Shown here: positions 45,716 through 54,764 of the stretch, one piece after another
Numbering within the stretch: the first letter of the stretch is position 1
Layout of the letters: each line of letters begins with the position of its first letter
Assembly: GCF_035987325.1 (NCBI RefSeq)
Contig: NZ_CP108488.1
Location: 1 to 64,000, forward strand
DNA from: Streptomyces sp. NBC_01244
Lineage (GTDB): Bacteria > Actinomycetota > Actinomycetes > Streptomycetales > Streptomycetaceae
Reading direction: 5' to 3'
Length of the DNA stretch: 64,000 nucleotides
Notes under the pieces: model-generated
Told to the model about the DNA's origin: nothing
What the model saw: only the letters and a program-made list of their open reading frames with translations
The model's database searches: none
Program-made: the position numbers and the translations under genes

Positions 45716-46735
45716 ATGCGACGCCCCTTGGTCCGACGCCTGACCGCGCTCTTCGCGGCGGCACTTCTTCTCCCCGCCGTCGCGGCCTGCGGCGTCGACG
45801 AGGACGACGCGGGCCTCGTCATCTACTCGGGCCGCAACGAGAAGTTGGTCAAGCCGCTCCTCGACGAGCTGGAGAAGGCCGTCGGCACCACGGTCGCCGT
45901 CCGCTACGGCGAGAGCGCCGAACTCGCCGCCCAGATCCAGGAAGAGGGCGGCAAGACCAAGGCCGGGCTGTTCTTCTCCCAGGACGCCGGCGCCCTCGGG
46001 GCCCTGTCCACCAAGGGCCTGCTGGAGAAGCTTCCGCAGGCCTCCCTCGACAAGGTGGACCCCGGCTTCCGCGGCGGCGCGGGCGACTGGGTGGGCACCT
46101 CCGGGCGGGTCCGCGTCCTCGCGTACAACCCGGGACAGGTCTCCAAGGTCCCGGACACCGTCCACGATCTGGTCAAGCCGGAGTGGAAGGGGAAGGTCGG
46201 CTACGTCCCGACGAACGCCTCCTTCCAGGCCTTCGTCACCGGCATGCGCGTCCTGGAGGGCGACGACGCCACCCGCACCTGGCTGAAGGGCCTGAAGGCC
46301 AACGAGCCGAAGGTCTACGACAACAACCTCAAGGTGCTGGAAGCGGTCGGCAAGGGCCAGGTCCCGCTCGGGCTGGTCAACCACTACTACTGGTACGAGC
46401 AGGTCGCCGAGAAGGGCGAGGCCAAGGTCAAGGCGAAGATCCACTTCCTCCCCGGCGGCGACCCGGGCGGCCTCGTCAACACCGCCGGTGTGGCCATCGT
46501 CAAGGGAACCGACCAGGCCCCGGTCGCCCAGAAGGCCGTCGACTTCCTGCTCTCGGAGAAGGCGCAGAAGTACTTCGCCGAGGACACCAAGGAATATCCG
46601 CTCGCCTCGGGCGTGACCAGCACGGTCAAGGGCCTCCCGCCGCTGGCCACCCTGGACGCCCCGAAGATCGACCTCGGGAAGCTGGAATCGCTTCAGGAGA
46701 CCCTGAAGATGCTCCAGGAAGCCGGGATGGTCTAG
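45716..46735 (+). CDS. Ferric iron ABC transporter substrate-binding lipoprotein (FbpA/FutA type)
   Basis: 339 residues from ATG 45716, with AGGAAGG spaced correctly. Lipobox LLPAVAACGV marks a surface lipoprotein. The mature domain reads LVIYSGRNEKLVKPLLDELE (FbpA-family opening), FFSQDAGALGALSTKGLLEK, NHYYWYEQVAEKGEA; adjacent Tyr residues fit the Fe(III)-binding tyrosines. It delivers ferric ion to the permease encoded 6 bp downstream. Expression is likely controlled by the iron box at 45647. Confidence 0.92.
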   Translation: MRRPLVRRLTALFAAALLLPAVAACGVDEDDAGLVIYSGRNEKLVKPLLDELEKAVGTTVAVRYGESAELAAQIQEEGGKTKAGLFFSQDAGALGALSTKGLLEKLPQASLDKVDPGFRGGAGDWVGTSGRVRVLAYNPGQVSKVPDTVHDLVKPEWKGKVGYVPTNASFQAFVTGMRVLEGDDATRTWLKGLKANEPKVYDNNLKVLEAVGKGQVPLGLVNHYYWYEQVAEKGEAKVKAKIHFLPGGDPGGLVNTAGVAIVKGTDQAPVAQKAVDFLLSEKAQKYFAEDTKEYPLASGVTSTVKGLPPLATLDAPKIDLGKLESLQETLKMLQEAGMV

Positions 46736-46741
46736 CCCCTC

Positions 46742-48337
46742 ATGCACTCCACGGATCCCGTCACGCCGACGGATCCCGCCACCGCCCACCGCCCGGACGG
46801 CGCCACCGCGCCGACCGGGCGGTGGCGTGCCGGGCGCCGGCCACCCTCCGTCCTGCTCGTCCCCGCGGCCGTCGCCGCCGTGTTCGCCCTGCTGCCCCTC
46901 GGCTACCTCGCCGTCCGCTCCCTGGAGCGCGGCCCGGCCTTCGCCTGGGACGTCGTCTCCGACGAGCGCACCGCCCAACTGCTCGGCCGCAGCCTCGGAC
47001 TGGCCGCCGTGGTCGTCTCGGCCTGCCTGGTCCTGGGCGTCTCGCTCGCCTGGCTGACCGTACGGACCGACCTGCCCGGCGCCCGCGGCTGGTCGGTGCT
47101 GGTGACCCTGCCGCTGGCCGTCCCCAGCTACGTCGCCGCCTTCGCCTGGCTGTCCGCCTTCCCGGACCTCGCCGGTTTCACCGGGTCGGCCCTGGCGCTG
47201 ACGCTGGTGAGCTTCCCGTACGTCTACCTGCCCGTCACAGCCGCACTGCGCGGCACCGACCCCGCGCAGGAGGAGGTCGCCCGCTCACTGGGCCACGGAC
47301 CGCTGATGACCTTCCTGCGCGTGACGCTGCCGCAACTGCGGCCCGCGGCCGCCGGCGGAGCCGTACTGGTCGCGCTGTACGTGTTCTCCGACTTCGGCGC
47401 CGTATCGCTGATGCGGTACGACACCTTCACCCGCGGCATCTACACCTCCTACCGGGCCAGCTTCGACCGCACTCCCGCCGCCGCACTCAGCATCGTCCTC
47501 GTGGTGATGACCATCGCCCTGGTCGCCGCCGAAGCGCGGACCCGCGGCCGGGCCGGCCACGCGCGAACCGGCGGCGGCACCGCCCGACCCGCCGTTCCCG
47601 CGCCGCTCGGCCGCTGGCGGGCGCCCGCGCTGGCCTGGTGCGCGGCCGTCACCGGCGTCGCCGTCCTCACCCCGCTGGCGACCCTCGGCTACTGGCTGGC
47701 CGTCGGCAACTCCGCGACCTGGGACCCCGCCACGCTCCTCGACACCGCCGCCACCACCCTCGGCGTCGCCGCCGCCGGAGCCGCGCTCACCACCCTGCTC
47801 GCCCTGCCCGTCGGAGTGATCGCCGCGCGGTACCGCGGCCGGACCGCCCGGCTGCTGGAGCAGTCGGCCTACGCCGGCCACGCGCTCCCCGGCATCACCG
47901 TCGCCCTGTCCCTGGTCTTCTTCGCGGTCCGCTACGCCGAACCGATCTACCAGGAACTCCCGCTGCTGGTCTGCGCGTACGCCGTGCTCTTCCTGCCCGT
48001 CGCCGTCGCCGGAACCCGCGCCGCCGTGCTCCAGTCCCCGCCCGTCCTGGAGGACGTGGCCCGCTCACTGGGCCGCTCCCCGCTGCGCGTGCTCCGCGAG
48101 GTCACCGTGCCGCTGGCCGCCCCCGGGGTCGCCGCCGGAGCCGCGCTCACCTTCGTCGTGTGCATGAAGGAACTCCCCGCCACCCTGCTGCTGCGCCCCA
48201 CGGGAATGGACACCCTGGCCACCCGCCTGTGGACGGAGACCGGCACCGGATCCTTCGCCGCCGCCGCGCCCTACGCCGCCGCGCTGATCCTGCTGGCCGC
48301 CATCCCGTCCTACCTCCTCGGAAGGCACCGCACATGA
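46742..48337 (+). CDS. Ferric iron ABC transporter permease (FbpB type)
   Basis: 531 residues with about twelve membrane segments in two BPD_transp_1 domains, typical of single-chain Fe(III) permeases. The two EAA-like loops that contact the ATPase are EEVARSLGHGPLMTFLRVTL (first half) and EDVARSLGRSPLRVLREVTV (second half). A soluble Pro/Ala-rich N-terminus of ~35 residues precedes the first helix. The stop overlaps the ATPase start by ATGA, giving coupling. Intact. Confidence 0.92.
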   Translation: MHSTDPVTPTDPATAHRPDGATAPTGRWRAGRRPPSVLLVPAAVAAVFALLPLGYLAVRSLERGPAFAWDVVSDERTAQLLGRSLGLAAVVVSACLVLGVSLAWLTVRTDLPGARGWSVLVTLPLAVPSYVAAFAWLSAFPDLAGFTGSALALTLVSFPYVYLPVTAALRGTDPAQEEVARSLGHGPLMTFLRVTLPQLRPAAAGGAVLVALYVFSDFGAVSLMRYDTFTRGIYTSYRASFDRTPAAALSIVLVVMTIALVAAEARTRGRAGHARTGGGTARPAVPAPLGRWRAPALAWCAAVTGVAVLTPLATLGYWLAVGNSATWDPATLLDTAATTLGVAAAGAALTTLLALPVGVIAARYRGRTARLLEQSAYAGHALPGITVALSLVFFAVRYAEPIYQELPLLVCAYAVLFLPVAVAGTRAAVLQSPPVLEDVARSLGRSPLRVLREVTVPLAAPGVAAGAALTFVVCMKELPATLLLRPTGMDTLATRLWTETGTGSFAAAAPYAAALILLAAIPSYLLGRHRT

Positions 48338-49380
48338 CCGACCTGCAGATCGCCGGCCTGACCAAGGCCTACGGCCCCGGTGCGGCCCCGGTCCTCGACG
48401 GCCTCGACCTCACCGTCCCCGGCGGCGCGCTGACCGCCGTCCTCGGCCCCTCGGGCTGCGGCAAGACCACGCTGCTGCGCATCATCGCGGGCTTCCTGCG
48501 CGCCGACGCGGGCACCGTCACCCTCGACGGACGCGAGCTCTCCGGCCCCGGAGCCCACCTCCCGCCCGAACGCCGCCGCATCGGCATCGTGCCCCAGGAA
48601 GGCGCGCTCTTCCCGCACTTGAGCGTGGCCCGCAACGTCGCCTTCGGCCTGACCGGCCTCGACCGGGCCGCCCGGCGGGCGCGCACGCAGGAGATGCTCG
48701 AACTCGTCGGCCTCGCCGGCTACGGCGAGCGCATGCCCCACGAACTGTCCGGCGGCCAGCAGCAGCGCATCGCCCTGGCCCGCGCCCTGGCACCGCAGCC
48801 CGCACTGGTCCTCCTCGACGAACCGTTCAACGCCCTCGACGCCGCCCTGCGCACCGGCGTACGGGCCGACGTGCGCGCTGCCCTGCGCGCCACCGGAGCC
48901 ACCGCCCTCCTCGTCACCCACGACCAGCAGGAAGCCCTCTCCACGGCCGACCTCGTCGCGGTCGTCCGGGACGGCCGGGTGGCCCAGTGCGCCACACCGC
49001 ACGAGGTGTACAGCCGTCCCGCGGACCCCTGGGTCGCGGCCTTCGTCGGTGACGCGGTCCTCGTCACCGCCACCGCGGACCAGAACACGGCGTCCACCGC
49101 GCTCGGCCCCATCCCCCTGGCGGACCCGCCCGGCGGGCTCCGCGAGGGCGTCGTCCTGCTGCGCCCGGAGCAGCTCCGGCTGACCGACCCGGACGCCGCC
49201 CAAGCCAGCGGCACGGTGACCAACGTCCGCTTCTACGGCCACGACGCCATGGTCACCGTCGCCGTCAACGGCATCGACGACCCCATCGACGTCCGCGTCC
49301 CCAGCCCGGCCACCGCCCGCCCCGGGGAGCGCACAGGCATCGAAGCGACGGGGAAGGCGACTCTGCACCCCGCGGTGTGA
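48334..49380 (+). CDS. Ferric iron ABC transporter ATP-binding protein (FbpC type)
   Basis: 348 residues. Walker A GPSGCGKTTL (~residue 40), Q-loop VPQEGALFPHLSVARNVAFG, signature LSGGQQQRIALARALAPQP, Walker B LVLLDEPFNALD, switch His LLVTHDQQEALS. The C-terminal ~110 residues are a TOBE-like regulatory domain (VVLLRPEQLRLTDPDA, TVTNVRFYGHDAMVTV). It powers import by the preceding permease. Last gene of the three-gene iron operon; no clear hairpin after it. Confidence 0.93.
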   Translation: MTDLQIAGLTKAYGPGAAPVLDGLDLTVPGGALTAVLGPSGCGKTTLLRIIAGFLRADAGTVTLDGRELSGPGAHLPPERRRIGIVPQEGALFPHLSVARNVAFGLTGLDRAARRARTQEMLELVGLAGYGERMPHELSGGQQQRIALARALAPQPALVLLDEPFNALDAALRTGVRADVRAALRATGATALLVTHDQQEALSTADLVAVVRDGRVAQCATPHEVYSRPADPWVAAFVGDAVLVTATADQNTASTALGPIPLADPPGGLREGVVLLRPEQLRLTDPDAAQASGTVTNVRFYGHDAMVTVAVNGIDDPIDVRVPSPATARPGERTGIEATGKATLHPAV

Positions 49381-49689
49381 TCCCGGACGCGCAGGGGCTG
49401 CCGTCCTGCTGACACATCCGGACGTCCACGGGTGCACGTGCCGCCAAGCCCAGCCAGCACGGTGCCCCGCGAAATTCCGACGCCATCAGCATCCCCCCTG
49501 CCGCCCCGGCCCCCGGCCAGGGGCGGTTCTCGCGAGGCCCCGGCCCCTGCCACTGCCCCGGTGGGCGCCGGCCGGGGTCGTGCCGCTGTGGACGGTGGGT
49601 CACCGGCATCGGCACCGGACCTCGGCCGAAGCCAGCACGGCGGTACTCAGTCGGCCTGGAAGCAGGGGAGCACGTCAGCGGCCCAGCCG
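49381..49689. other. Intergenic, no gene seen
   Basis: GC-rich sequence without supported frames or clear hairpins. Confidence 0.35.
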
Positions 49690-50100
49690 CCGACGCCTAC
49701 CGCCAACGTGTCACCGCCGCCAACCGCCAATTCGCCGGGCACGTCCTGACCAGCGACCGCCAAGCCCGGGACCTGGTCGGCAATCCCCTCCTTCAAATTC
49801 ACCACAGATGCAGGGATGACCTGCGTGCTCGACCCCGCCCAGGCCGCCTGTCAACTCCGCGGCACCGAGGGCGACCCGCTGGTCACCCCCGACACCGACG
49901 ACTGCCGGCCCAAGTGCCGCAACATCGCCCGCACCGACCGCGACATCCTCCAGATTCGGACCCGGCACGAGGAACTCACCGAGATCACCACGGACCCCCT
50001 GGCTCCCCGGATCCGTCACGCACGCGAGACGAACGAGAGGGACCGCTTGGCCGCCATCCTCGGCGACCACAACCACGGAAGGCCAGAAAACCGGGCATGA
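49690..50100 (+). pseudogene. C-terminal relic of an integrase-type protein, frameshifted
   Basis: First frame: AYRQRVTAANRQFAGHVLTS, DRQARDLVGNPLLQIHH; after a shift near 49810: MTCVLDPAQAACQLRGTEGD, CRPKCRNIARTDRDILQIRT, DPLAPRIRHARETNERDRLA. The C-x3-C and NIARTD patterns are typical of the C-terminal end of the large recombinase-unit proteins in Streptomyces Tn554-like modules. The catalytic part is missing. It overlaps the next gene by ATGA. Confidence 0.55.
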
Positions 50101-50432
50101 CAGCCACCCAGCCCACCGGGAAAGACACTGTCCGGGCCGCGATCCAGGCCGCCATCGAGCGCCTGCTCGCTGGCCACCCGCTCCGGTCCAGCGGACGGCT
50201 CAGCGTCTCCCAACTCGCCATCGAGGCAGGCGTCAAGCGCTGGCACCTGACACACCAGCACCTCGACCTCAAAGAACTCTTCGAGGCCCGGGTCAAGGCC
50301 GCCGAAGCCACCCCGGCAGCTTTCGCCAAGGACCTCAGTGACTACGACAAGCTCAAGAAGAAGCACACAAAGCTGGTCAGACACTGCGCTGAACTGGAAG
50401 AGCGACTCCAGCTCTACGCCACCGCGACGCGT
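50097..50432 (+). pseudogene. TnpC-like DNA-binding accessory protein, 3' truncated
   Basis: About 110 native residues from ATG 50097: DTVRAAIQAAIERLLAGHPL, RLSVSQLAIEAGVKRWHLTH (HTH), then coiled coil DYDKLKKKHTKLVRHCAELE, ERLQLYATAT. This fits the small HTH plus coiled-coil protein encoded after recombinase pairs (DUF6262/TnpC type). After ~50430 the frame enters hydrolase DNA and stops at 50486, so the native tail is lost. Confidence 0.55.
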
Positions 50433-51045
50433 GGCCGAGCACGCCGACGACGCGTTGCGGATAATGGACCTGCTGTCGCCCGGTGAGCCCGCCCGGGTGT
50501 TCGGCTCCAGCTCGGGCGCGATCACCGCCGTGCACCTGCTCACCGCCCACCCCGAACGCGTCGAGCGCCTCGTGGCGCACGAACCGCCGCTGGTGGAAAT
50601 CCTGCCGGACGCCCCCGAACATCGCGCGCTCATCGCGCACGTGCAGGAGACCCTCCGCACAGAGGGACTCATGCCGGCGATGGCTGTGTTCGCTGCAGGT
50701 CTGAAGAAGGACGGCGACGCCACCGAGACGAAGGTCGGGATCAGCCTTCCGGCGCAGGCGGCGGCCCGGGCCGAGCGGACGATGGCCAACCTGCCCTACT
50801 TCGTCGGGCGCATCGTGCCCAGCTTCATGTCCTACGCCCCTGACATCCACCGGCTGGAGGTACTGTCGGACCGATTCGTGCTCGCCTGTGGCCAAGACTC
50901 ACGCGGCGAGCTGCCCTATCGTCCGGCCGCCTTCCTGGCCGAGCATCTTGGCACGGAACTCCGGCACTTCCCCGGCGGGCACACCGGCCTGACCACGCAC
51001 CCCGCCGAGTTCGGCGAGCTCCTCCGGAAGGCATTCCGCGCCTAA
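50427..51045 (+). pseudogene. Alpha/beta hydrolase, 5' truncated
   Basis: About 205 residues: VAEHADDALRIMDLLSPGEP, ARVFGSSSGAITAVHLLTAH with nucleophile elbow G-S-S-S-G, MANLPYFVGRIVPSFMSYAP, HFPGGHTGLTTHPAEF with the catalytic-type His. The first ~80 residues (oxyanion strand) are missing, replaced by the DNA-binding gene at ~50427. Read-in from an out-of-frame ATG at 50338 would make a non-native N-terminus. A recombination junction, not a point mutation. Confidence 0.7.
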
Positions 51046-51468
51046 CCCCGAATCAGCGCCGGCGCCCACCGAAGGTGGTCACGGAACGTCACATCCTCAA
51101 CTGGCCGTACGTGGGGAGATCCTCGTGGCCGCCGTCACACGGACCGGGCGATCAGCACGGCGGAACCTTCAGGCACGGCCCTGCGAAGTCCATGTCGACC
51201 TGTTGCATGCAACGGTCACAGCCCGATCGGCATGACCTGCAGAACTGTGCTTCCACTGAGAAGCACAACAACAGGCAAAACATGCGAGAGAACGTTGGGC
51301 TCCGGACCCCGTTTGGCCCCCGCCCTTGGCGGGCCGCCACGTCGCGGCCGTCTGGCGGCCGAACTCGCCGTCCCCGGCCTTGTTGGTGCCCCGCGATGAA
51401 CGGGCGCCGGAGGCTGTCCTGCAGCCCCAGAGGCGGGTGCTCGGCGCGGGCGTCGGCACCTACGCCTA
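51046..51468. other. Intergenic, no gene seen
   Basis: Contains small GC-rich dyads (for example GGCCCCCGCC / GGCGGGCC near 51319-51342) and one lower-GC patch near 51230-51290. No supported frame. Confidence 0.35.
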
Positions 51469-51554
51469 AGTGGTCGAGTTCGGAAGTCCTTCGGGGGTTG
51501 ACGCTGAGGAAGCTCCCGTGCCTGGTGGTGGCGTGGAACGCGGCCGAAGGGCGA

Positions 51555-51583
51555 GTTGACCTTCAAGTTGGATGAAGGTCAAC
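51555..51583. promoter_or_regulatory. MerR-type promoter and operator
   Basis: Perfect dyad GTTGACCTTCA / TGAAGGTCAAC with a 7-bp centre. It covers a -35 (TTGACC) and a long ~19-bp spacer to AACAAT, the geometry of promoters twisted open by MerR-family activators. Located 10 bp before the MerR-clamp gene, implying autoregulation. Confidence 0.75.
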
Positions 51584-51593
51584 AATCGGGTCC

Positions 51594-52667
51594 ATGGACG
51601 GCACCACGGAACTACTGAGCATCAGCGCCTTCGCGCGGCGAGTGGGTCTCGCTTCGAGCGCCTTGCGTTTCTACGACGACTGCCGCGTTCTGCGGCCGGC
51701 GTGGGTTGACGGGACGACCGGATACCGCTTCTACAGCCCTGCGCAGGAGGCCCGTGCCGCTCTCCTGCGCAGTCTGCGAGAGGCGGGACTGCCGCTGGCC
51801 GAGGTCACCGTGGTGCTCGACGGGCCCGAGCGTGAGGGCCGAGAAGTGCTGGAGCGGCACCTGGAGAGGATGCGGGACCAGACTCAGACCGCCAAGACCG
51901 CCATCGCGGTGGCTCTGCGTTCCCTCTCGACTGCCGAAAGTACGACGGAAGCGCGAATCGGCGGCGTGGAGTTGGCCAGTGCCGTACGCCAGGTGGTGCT
52001 AGCCGCGGCTTCCGGCGTGGAACACCCTGCGCTTGGTTGCGTCCTCATCGAGATCGATGACGGCGAGGTTCGTCTGGTGGCCACCGATCGCTATCGCCTG
52101 TCGATGCGCGTCCTGAGGCCGGCGGCACTCGACGGAGGGCCCTGCCGTCTGCTGGTGCAGGCGGCTGACGTGATCGAGTTCGGGCAATGGGCGGCGCGAG
52201 TCCACCAGGTCATCATCCAGGTCGGACCGGACGGGGCCCGAGCATGCAGTACGTCAGAGTCCCGTGTCCTGGTGACGACCGATGACCTGTTTCCTTCCTA
52301 TCGCGAGATGCTCTCGGCTCTGGCTCCGCCCGAATACCGCGTGATCGTGGATCGCCTGGCCCTTCGCGACGCAGTCAACAGCCACGGAGACGCTGCACGC
52401 ATCGCTCTGAGCTTCGCCAGCGACGAGATGACCGTCTCTCTTCCCGATCGCCGCAACGCCGCCATCCTGCCGGCGGTCTGCCATGAAGACCTGCTCCAGC
52501 GGATCGGTTTCGACCCTGCCGTCCTGGCTCCCGCTTTGGAGGCCAGTGTCGGGCCCGACGTTCTGTTGGAGATCTCCGCCGTAGACCGACCTGTCGTGGT
52601 GCGTTCCGCGGACCAGGGCAGTTTCACCACCCTGGTCATGCCGGTCGCCATCAACGCCTCCAGCTGA
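51594..52667 (+). CDS. MerR regulator fused to a DNA polymerase III beta-clamp-like domain
   Basis: 357 residues. Residues ~7-75 are a MerR winged helix (LLSISAFARRVGLASSALRF, YDDCRVLRPAWVDGTTGYRF), then a helical linker (~80-118). Residues ~123-230 resemble domain 2 of the sliding clamp (ELASAVRQVVLAAASGVEHP, GCVLIEIDDGEVRLVATDRY, RLSMRVL). Residues ~232-357 resemble domain 3, with the junction LFPSYREMLSALAPPEYRV (compare FPDYRRVLP of DnaN) and the terminal TLVMPV (compare VVMPMRL). Clamp domain 1 is replaced by the HTH. Probably a DNA-binding regulator that may sense or mimic clamp contacts. A perfect MerR dyad precedes it, and it lies inside the IS630 element with the TPR gene. Confidence 0.88.
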   Translation: MDGTTELLSISAFARRVGLASSALRFYDDCRVLRPAWVDGTTGYRFYSPAQEARAALLRSLREAGLPLAEVTVVLDGPEREGREVLERHLERMRDQTQTAKTAIAVALRSLSTAESTTEARIGGVELASAVRQVVLAAASGVEHPALGCVLIEIDDGEVRLVATDRYRLSMRVLRPAALDGGPCRLLVQAADVIEFGQWAARVHQVIIQVGPDGARACSTSESRVLVTTDDLFPSYREMLSALAPPEYRVIVDRLALRDAVNSHGDAARIALSFASDEMTVSLPDRRNAAILPAVCHEDLLQRIGFDPAVLAPALEASVGPDVLLEISAVDRPVVVRSADQGSFTTLVMPVAINASS

Positions 52668-52707
52668 CTCTGCCTCAACATCACACCTTCATCACCGCAG
52701 GAGAACC

Positions 52708-53358
52708 ATGACCGACCCCCAGAACATCGTCGTGCAGCTGTGCGTACGGGGTATGCAGGCCGAGACCGAAGGACAAGATGTCCGAGCACGGGAGCTGTTC
52801 CTTCAAGCGTGGGAAGCGGCTGATGACGACTACGACGCCTGCATCGCCGCGCACTACCTCGCCCGGCACCAGCCCACCGCGCAGGAGACCCTGCACTGGA
52901 ACCATGAGTGCCTGAACCGGGCCGACAAGGTCGGCGACGACCGTGTCCGTGGCTTCTACGCCTCACTTCACGGCAACATGGCCCGAGCCCACCGCGACCT
53001 GGGCCAGATCGAGCAGGCCCGCGAACACTTCGAGTCTGCGGCCAAGCACATCGACGACGTCCCAGCCGGCCCCCACCAGCAATGGCTCCGCTACCGCATC
53101 GCCGCAGGACTGCGTGCCACCGCCCCGGCCGCACCACAGCACGAAGACCCAGTCGGCGAACTCCTCACCAAGCTCTGCGCCCGCACGGACCTCGAAGCCC
53201 TGAGCCTGCTGCTGCCCCCGTACATGGGCAACCTCGGCGCACCCGAGGACGAGGAGAGCATCACCACCGCCCTACGCATGCTCCATGCCGAGCGTCGCCT
53301 TCCCGACGAAGAGCAGACCGCCCTCAGTCACGCGATCAAGGTCCGCTCCGCCGCGTGA
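52708..53358 (+). CDS. TPR protein paired with the MerR-clamp regulator
   Basis: 216 residues from ATG 52708, with AGGAG 5 bp upstream, 40 bp after the MerR-clamp gene. Helical repeats: GMQAETEGQDVRARELFLQA, DYDACIAAHYLARHQPTAQE, FYASLHGNMARAHRDLGQIE, QAREHFESAAKHIDDVPAGP. The C-terminal third is helical without clear repeats. Similar TPR proteins are often encoded directly after MerR-type genes in Streptomyces, but the function is unknown. A strong hairpin follows at 53435, so the two genes form one transcript. Confidence 0.8.
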   Translation: MTDPQNIVVQLCVRGMQAETEGQDVRARELFLQAWEAADDDYDACIAAHYLARHQPTAQETLHWNHECLNRADKVGDDRVRGFYASLHGNMARAHRDLGQIEQAREHFESAAKHIDDVPAGPHQQWLRYRIAAGLRATAPAAPQHEDPVGELLTKLCARTDLEALSLLLPPYMGNLGAPEDEESITTALRMLHAERRLPDEEQTALSHAIKVRSAA

Positions 53359-53434
53359 GTGCCCCCGCTCCATGGTGATACGCGCGTAGGCAACCGGCCG
53401 TCTTCCGCGGTGCCGATGAACCCTCAACGATCAC

Positions 53435-53468
53435 GACGGCCCTCCGACCTCACGGTCGGTGGGCCGTC
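53435..53468 (+). terminator. Terminator of the MerR-clamp/TPR operon
   Basis: Stem GACGGCCC-T-CCGACC / GGTCGG-T-GGGCCGTC with a 4-nt loop, perfect apart from one T-T mismatch. Lies 77 bp after the TPR stop and upstream of the transposase gene. Confidence 0.8.
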
Positions 53469-53612
53469 AAACGTGCCAGTCACTACCCGCTCCTCCTACC
53501 TCCTTGAACGTCCAACGAAGTGGAAGGAAGAGCGGGAGACAGTCGAAATCGCTCACGCTTATCAGCCTGCCGCAGGATCCAGGGGGACAGGCAATTGTCC
53601 ATACGCGCTGCC

Positions 53613-54764
53613 GTGGCAGTGGTGCTGACCGCCGCCGAGCGCCACCGAGTGAAGAAGATGGCTTACGGTCACAAGACTCCACACCAAGCCCGGCAGCGTG
53701 CCGCAGTCGTCCTCCTGGCGGCACGTGGCCGGGGTAATGCCAGGATCGCCGCCGAGACCCACCTGCACGTGGACACGGTCCGGACCTCGCGCGGCCGGTT
53801 CGCCCACGGCGGGCTGCCGGCCCTGGCCGACCGCAAGCGTTCCGGGCGCCCCGCCCGTTTCACCCCTGTGCAGGTCGCCGAGGCCAAGGCACTGGCCTGC
53901 CAGTTACCCGCCGAGACCGGCGTACCGCTGTCGCGCTGGTCCTGCCCTGAGCTGGCCGCGGAGCTGACCGCGCGCGGGATCACCAACACCGTGTCCGCGT
54001 CCACGGTGCGCCGCTGGCTGCGCGAGAACGCGCTCAAGCCCTGGCAGCACCGGTCCTGGATCTTCATCCGTGACCCGGACTTCCGTGCCAAGGCCCAGCG
54101 TGTCCTGGCCCTGTACGCCCGCACGTTCGACGGTGTCCCGCTGGGCGAGGACGAGTACGTCGTCTCCAGCGACGAGAAGACCTCCGTCCAGGCCCGCTGC
54201 CGCTGCCATCCGACCCTGGCCCCAGGCCGGGCCCGGGCGATGCGCGTCAACCACGAGTACGGGCGCGGCGGCGCGCTGGCCTACCTGGCCGCATACGACG
54301 TCCACCGCGCGAAAGTCTTCGGCCGCTGCGAGCCGAAGACCGGAATCGTCCCCTTCATGAACCTGGTCACCCAGGTCATGACTACCGAGCCCTACGCGAG
54401 CGCCAGACGCGTCTTCTGGATCGTCGACAACGGCTCCTCCCACCGGGGGAAGAAAGCCATCGATCGCCTGACCACGGAGTTTCCGAACGCGGTCATGGTC
54501 CACACCCCCATACACGCCTCCTGGACAAACCAGATCGAGATCTTCTTCTCGATCGTCCAGCGCAAGGTCGTCCAACCCAACGACTTCACGGACCTGACCC
54601 AGGTCCGGGACCGACTCCGAGCGTTCGAAGACCGCTACAACGCCACGGCACAGCCGTTCCAGTGGAGGTTCACCACCTCCGACCTGGACGATCTGCTGGC
54701 CAGGCTCGACCGACACACACCCGCCGACCGACAAGAAGAATCCTCCGTCGCCCTCGCAGCGTGA
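53613..54764 (+). CDS. IS630-family transposase
   Basis: About 383 residues from GTG 53613 (TTG 53598 also possible). N-terminal HTH pair (ARQRAAVVLLAARGRGNARI, RKRSGRPARFTPVQVAEAKA), Winged_helix_33-like RWLRENALKPWQHRSWIF, then the DDE core: VVSSDEKTSVQA (Asp), RRVFWIVDNGSSHRGKKAID (Asp), HASWTNQIEIFFSIVQRKVV (Glu). The order and spacing are those of IS630. Intact. The right inverted repeat lies ~4-35 bp beyond its stop. Confidence 0.92.
   Translation: MAVVLTAAERHRVKKMAYGHKTPHQARQRAAVVLLAARGRGNARIAAETHLHVDTVRTSRGRFAHGGLPALADRKRSGRPARFTPVQVAEAKALACQLPAETGVPLSRWSCPELAAELTARGITNTVSASTVRRWLRENALKPWQHRSWIFIRDPDFRAKAQRVLALYARTFDGVPLGEDEYVVSSDEKTSVQARCRCHPTLAPGRARAMRVNHEYGRGGALAYLAAYDVHRAKVFGRCEPKTGIVPFMNLVTQVMTTEPYASARRVFWIVDNGSSHRGKKAIDRLTTEFPNAVMVHTPIHASWTNQIEIFFSIVQRKVVQPNDFTDLTQVRDRLRAFEDRYNATAQPFQWRFTTSDLDDLLARLDRHTPADRQEESSVALAA

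Noticed and set aside
45607-49380. One very long 1257-codon plus-strand frame across the iron operon
   Set aside because: Only its last 348 codons (the ATPase) are coding; the rest is a GC-bias shadow of the binding protein and permease frames.
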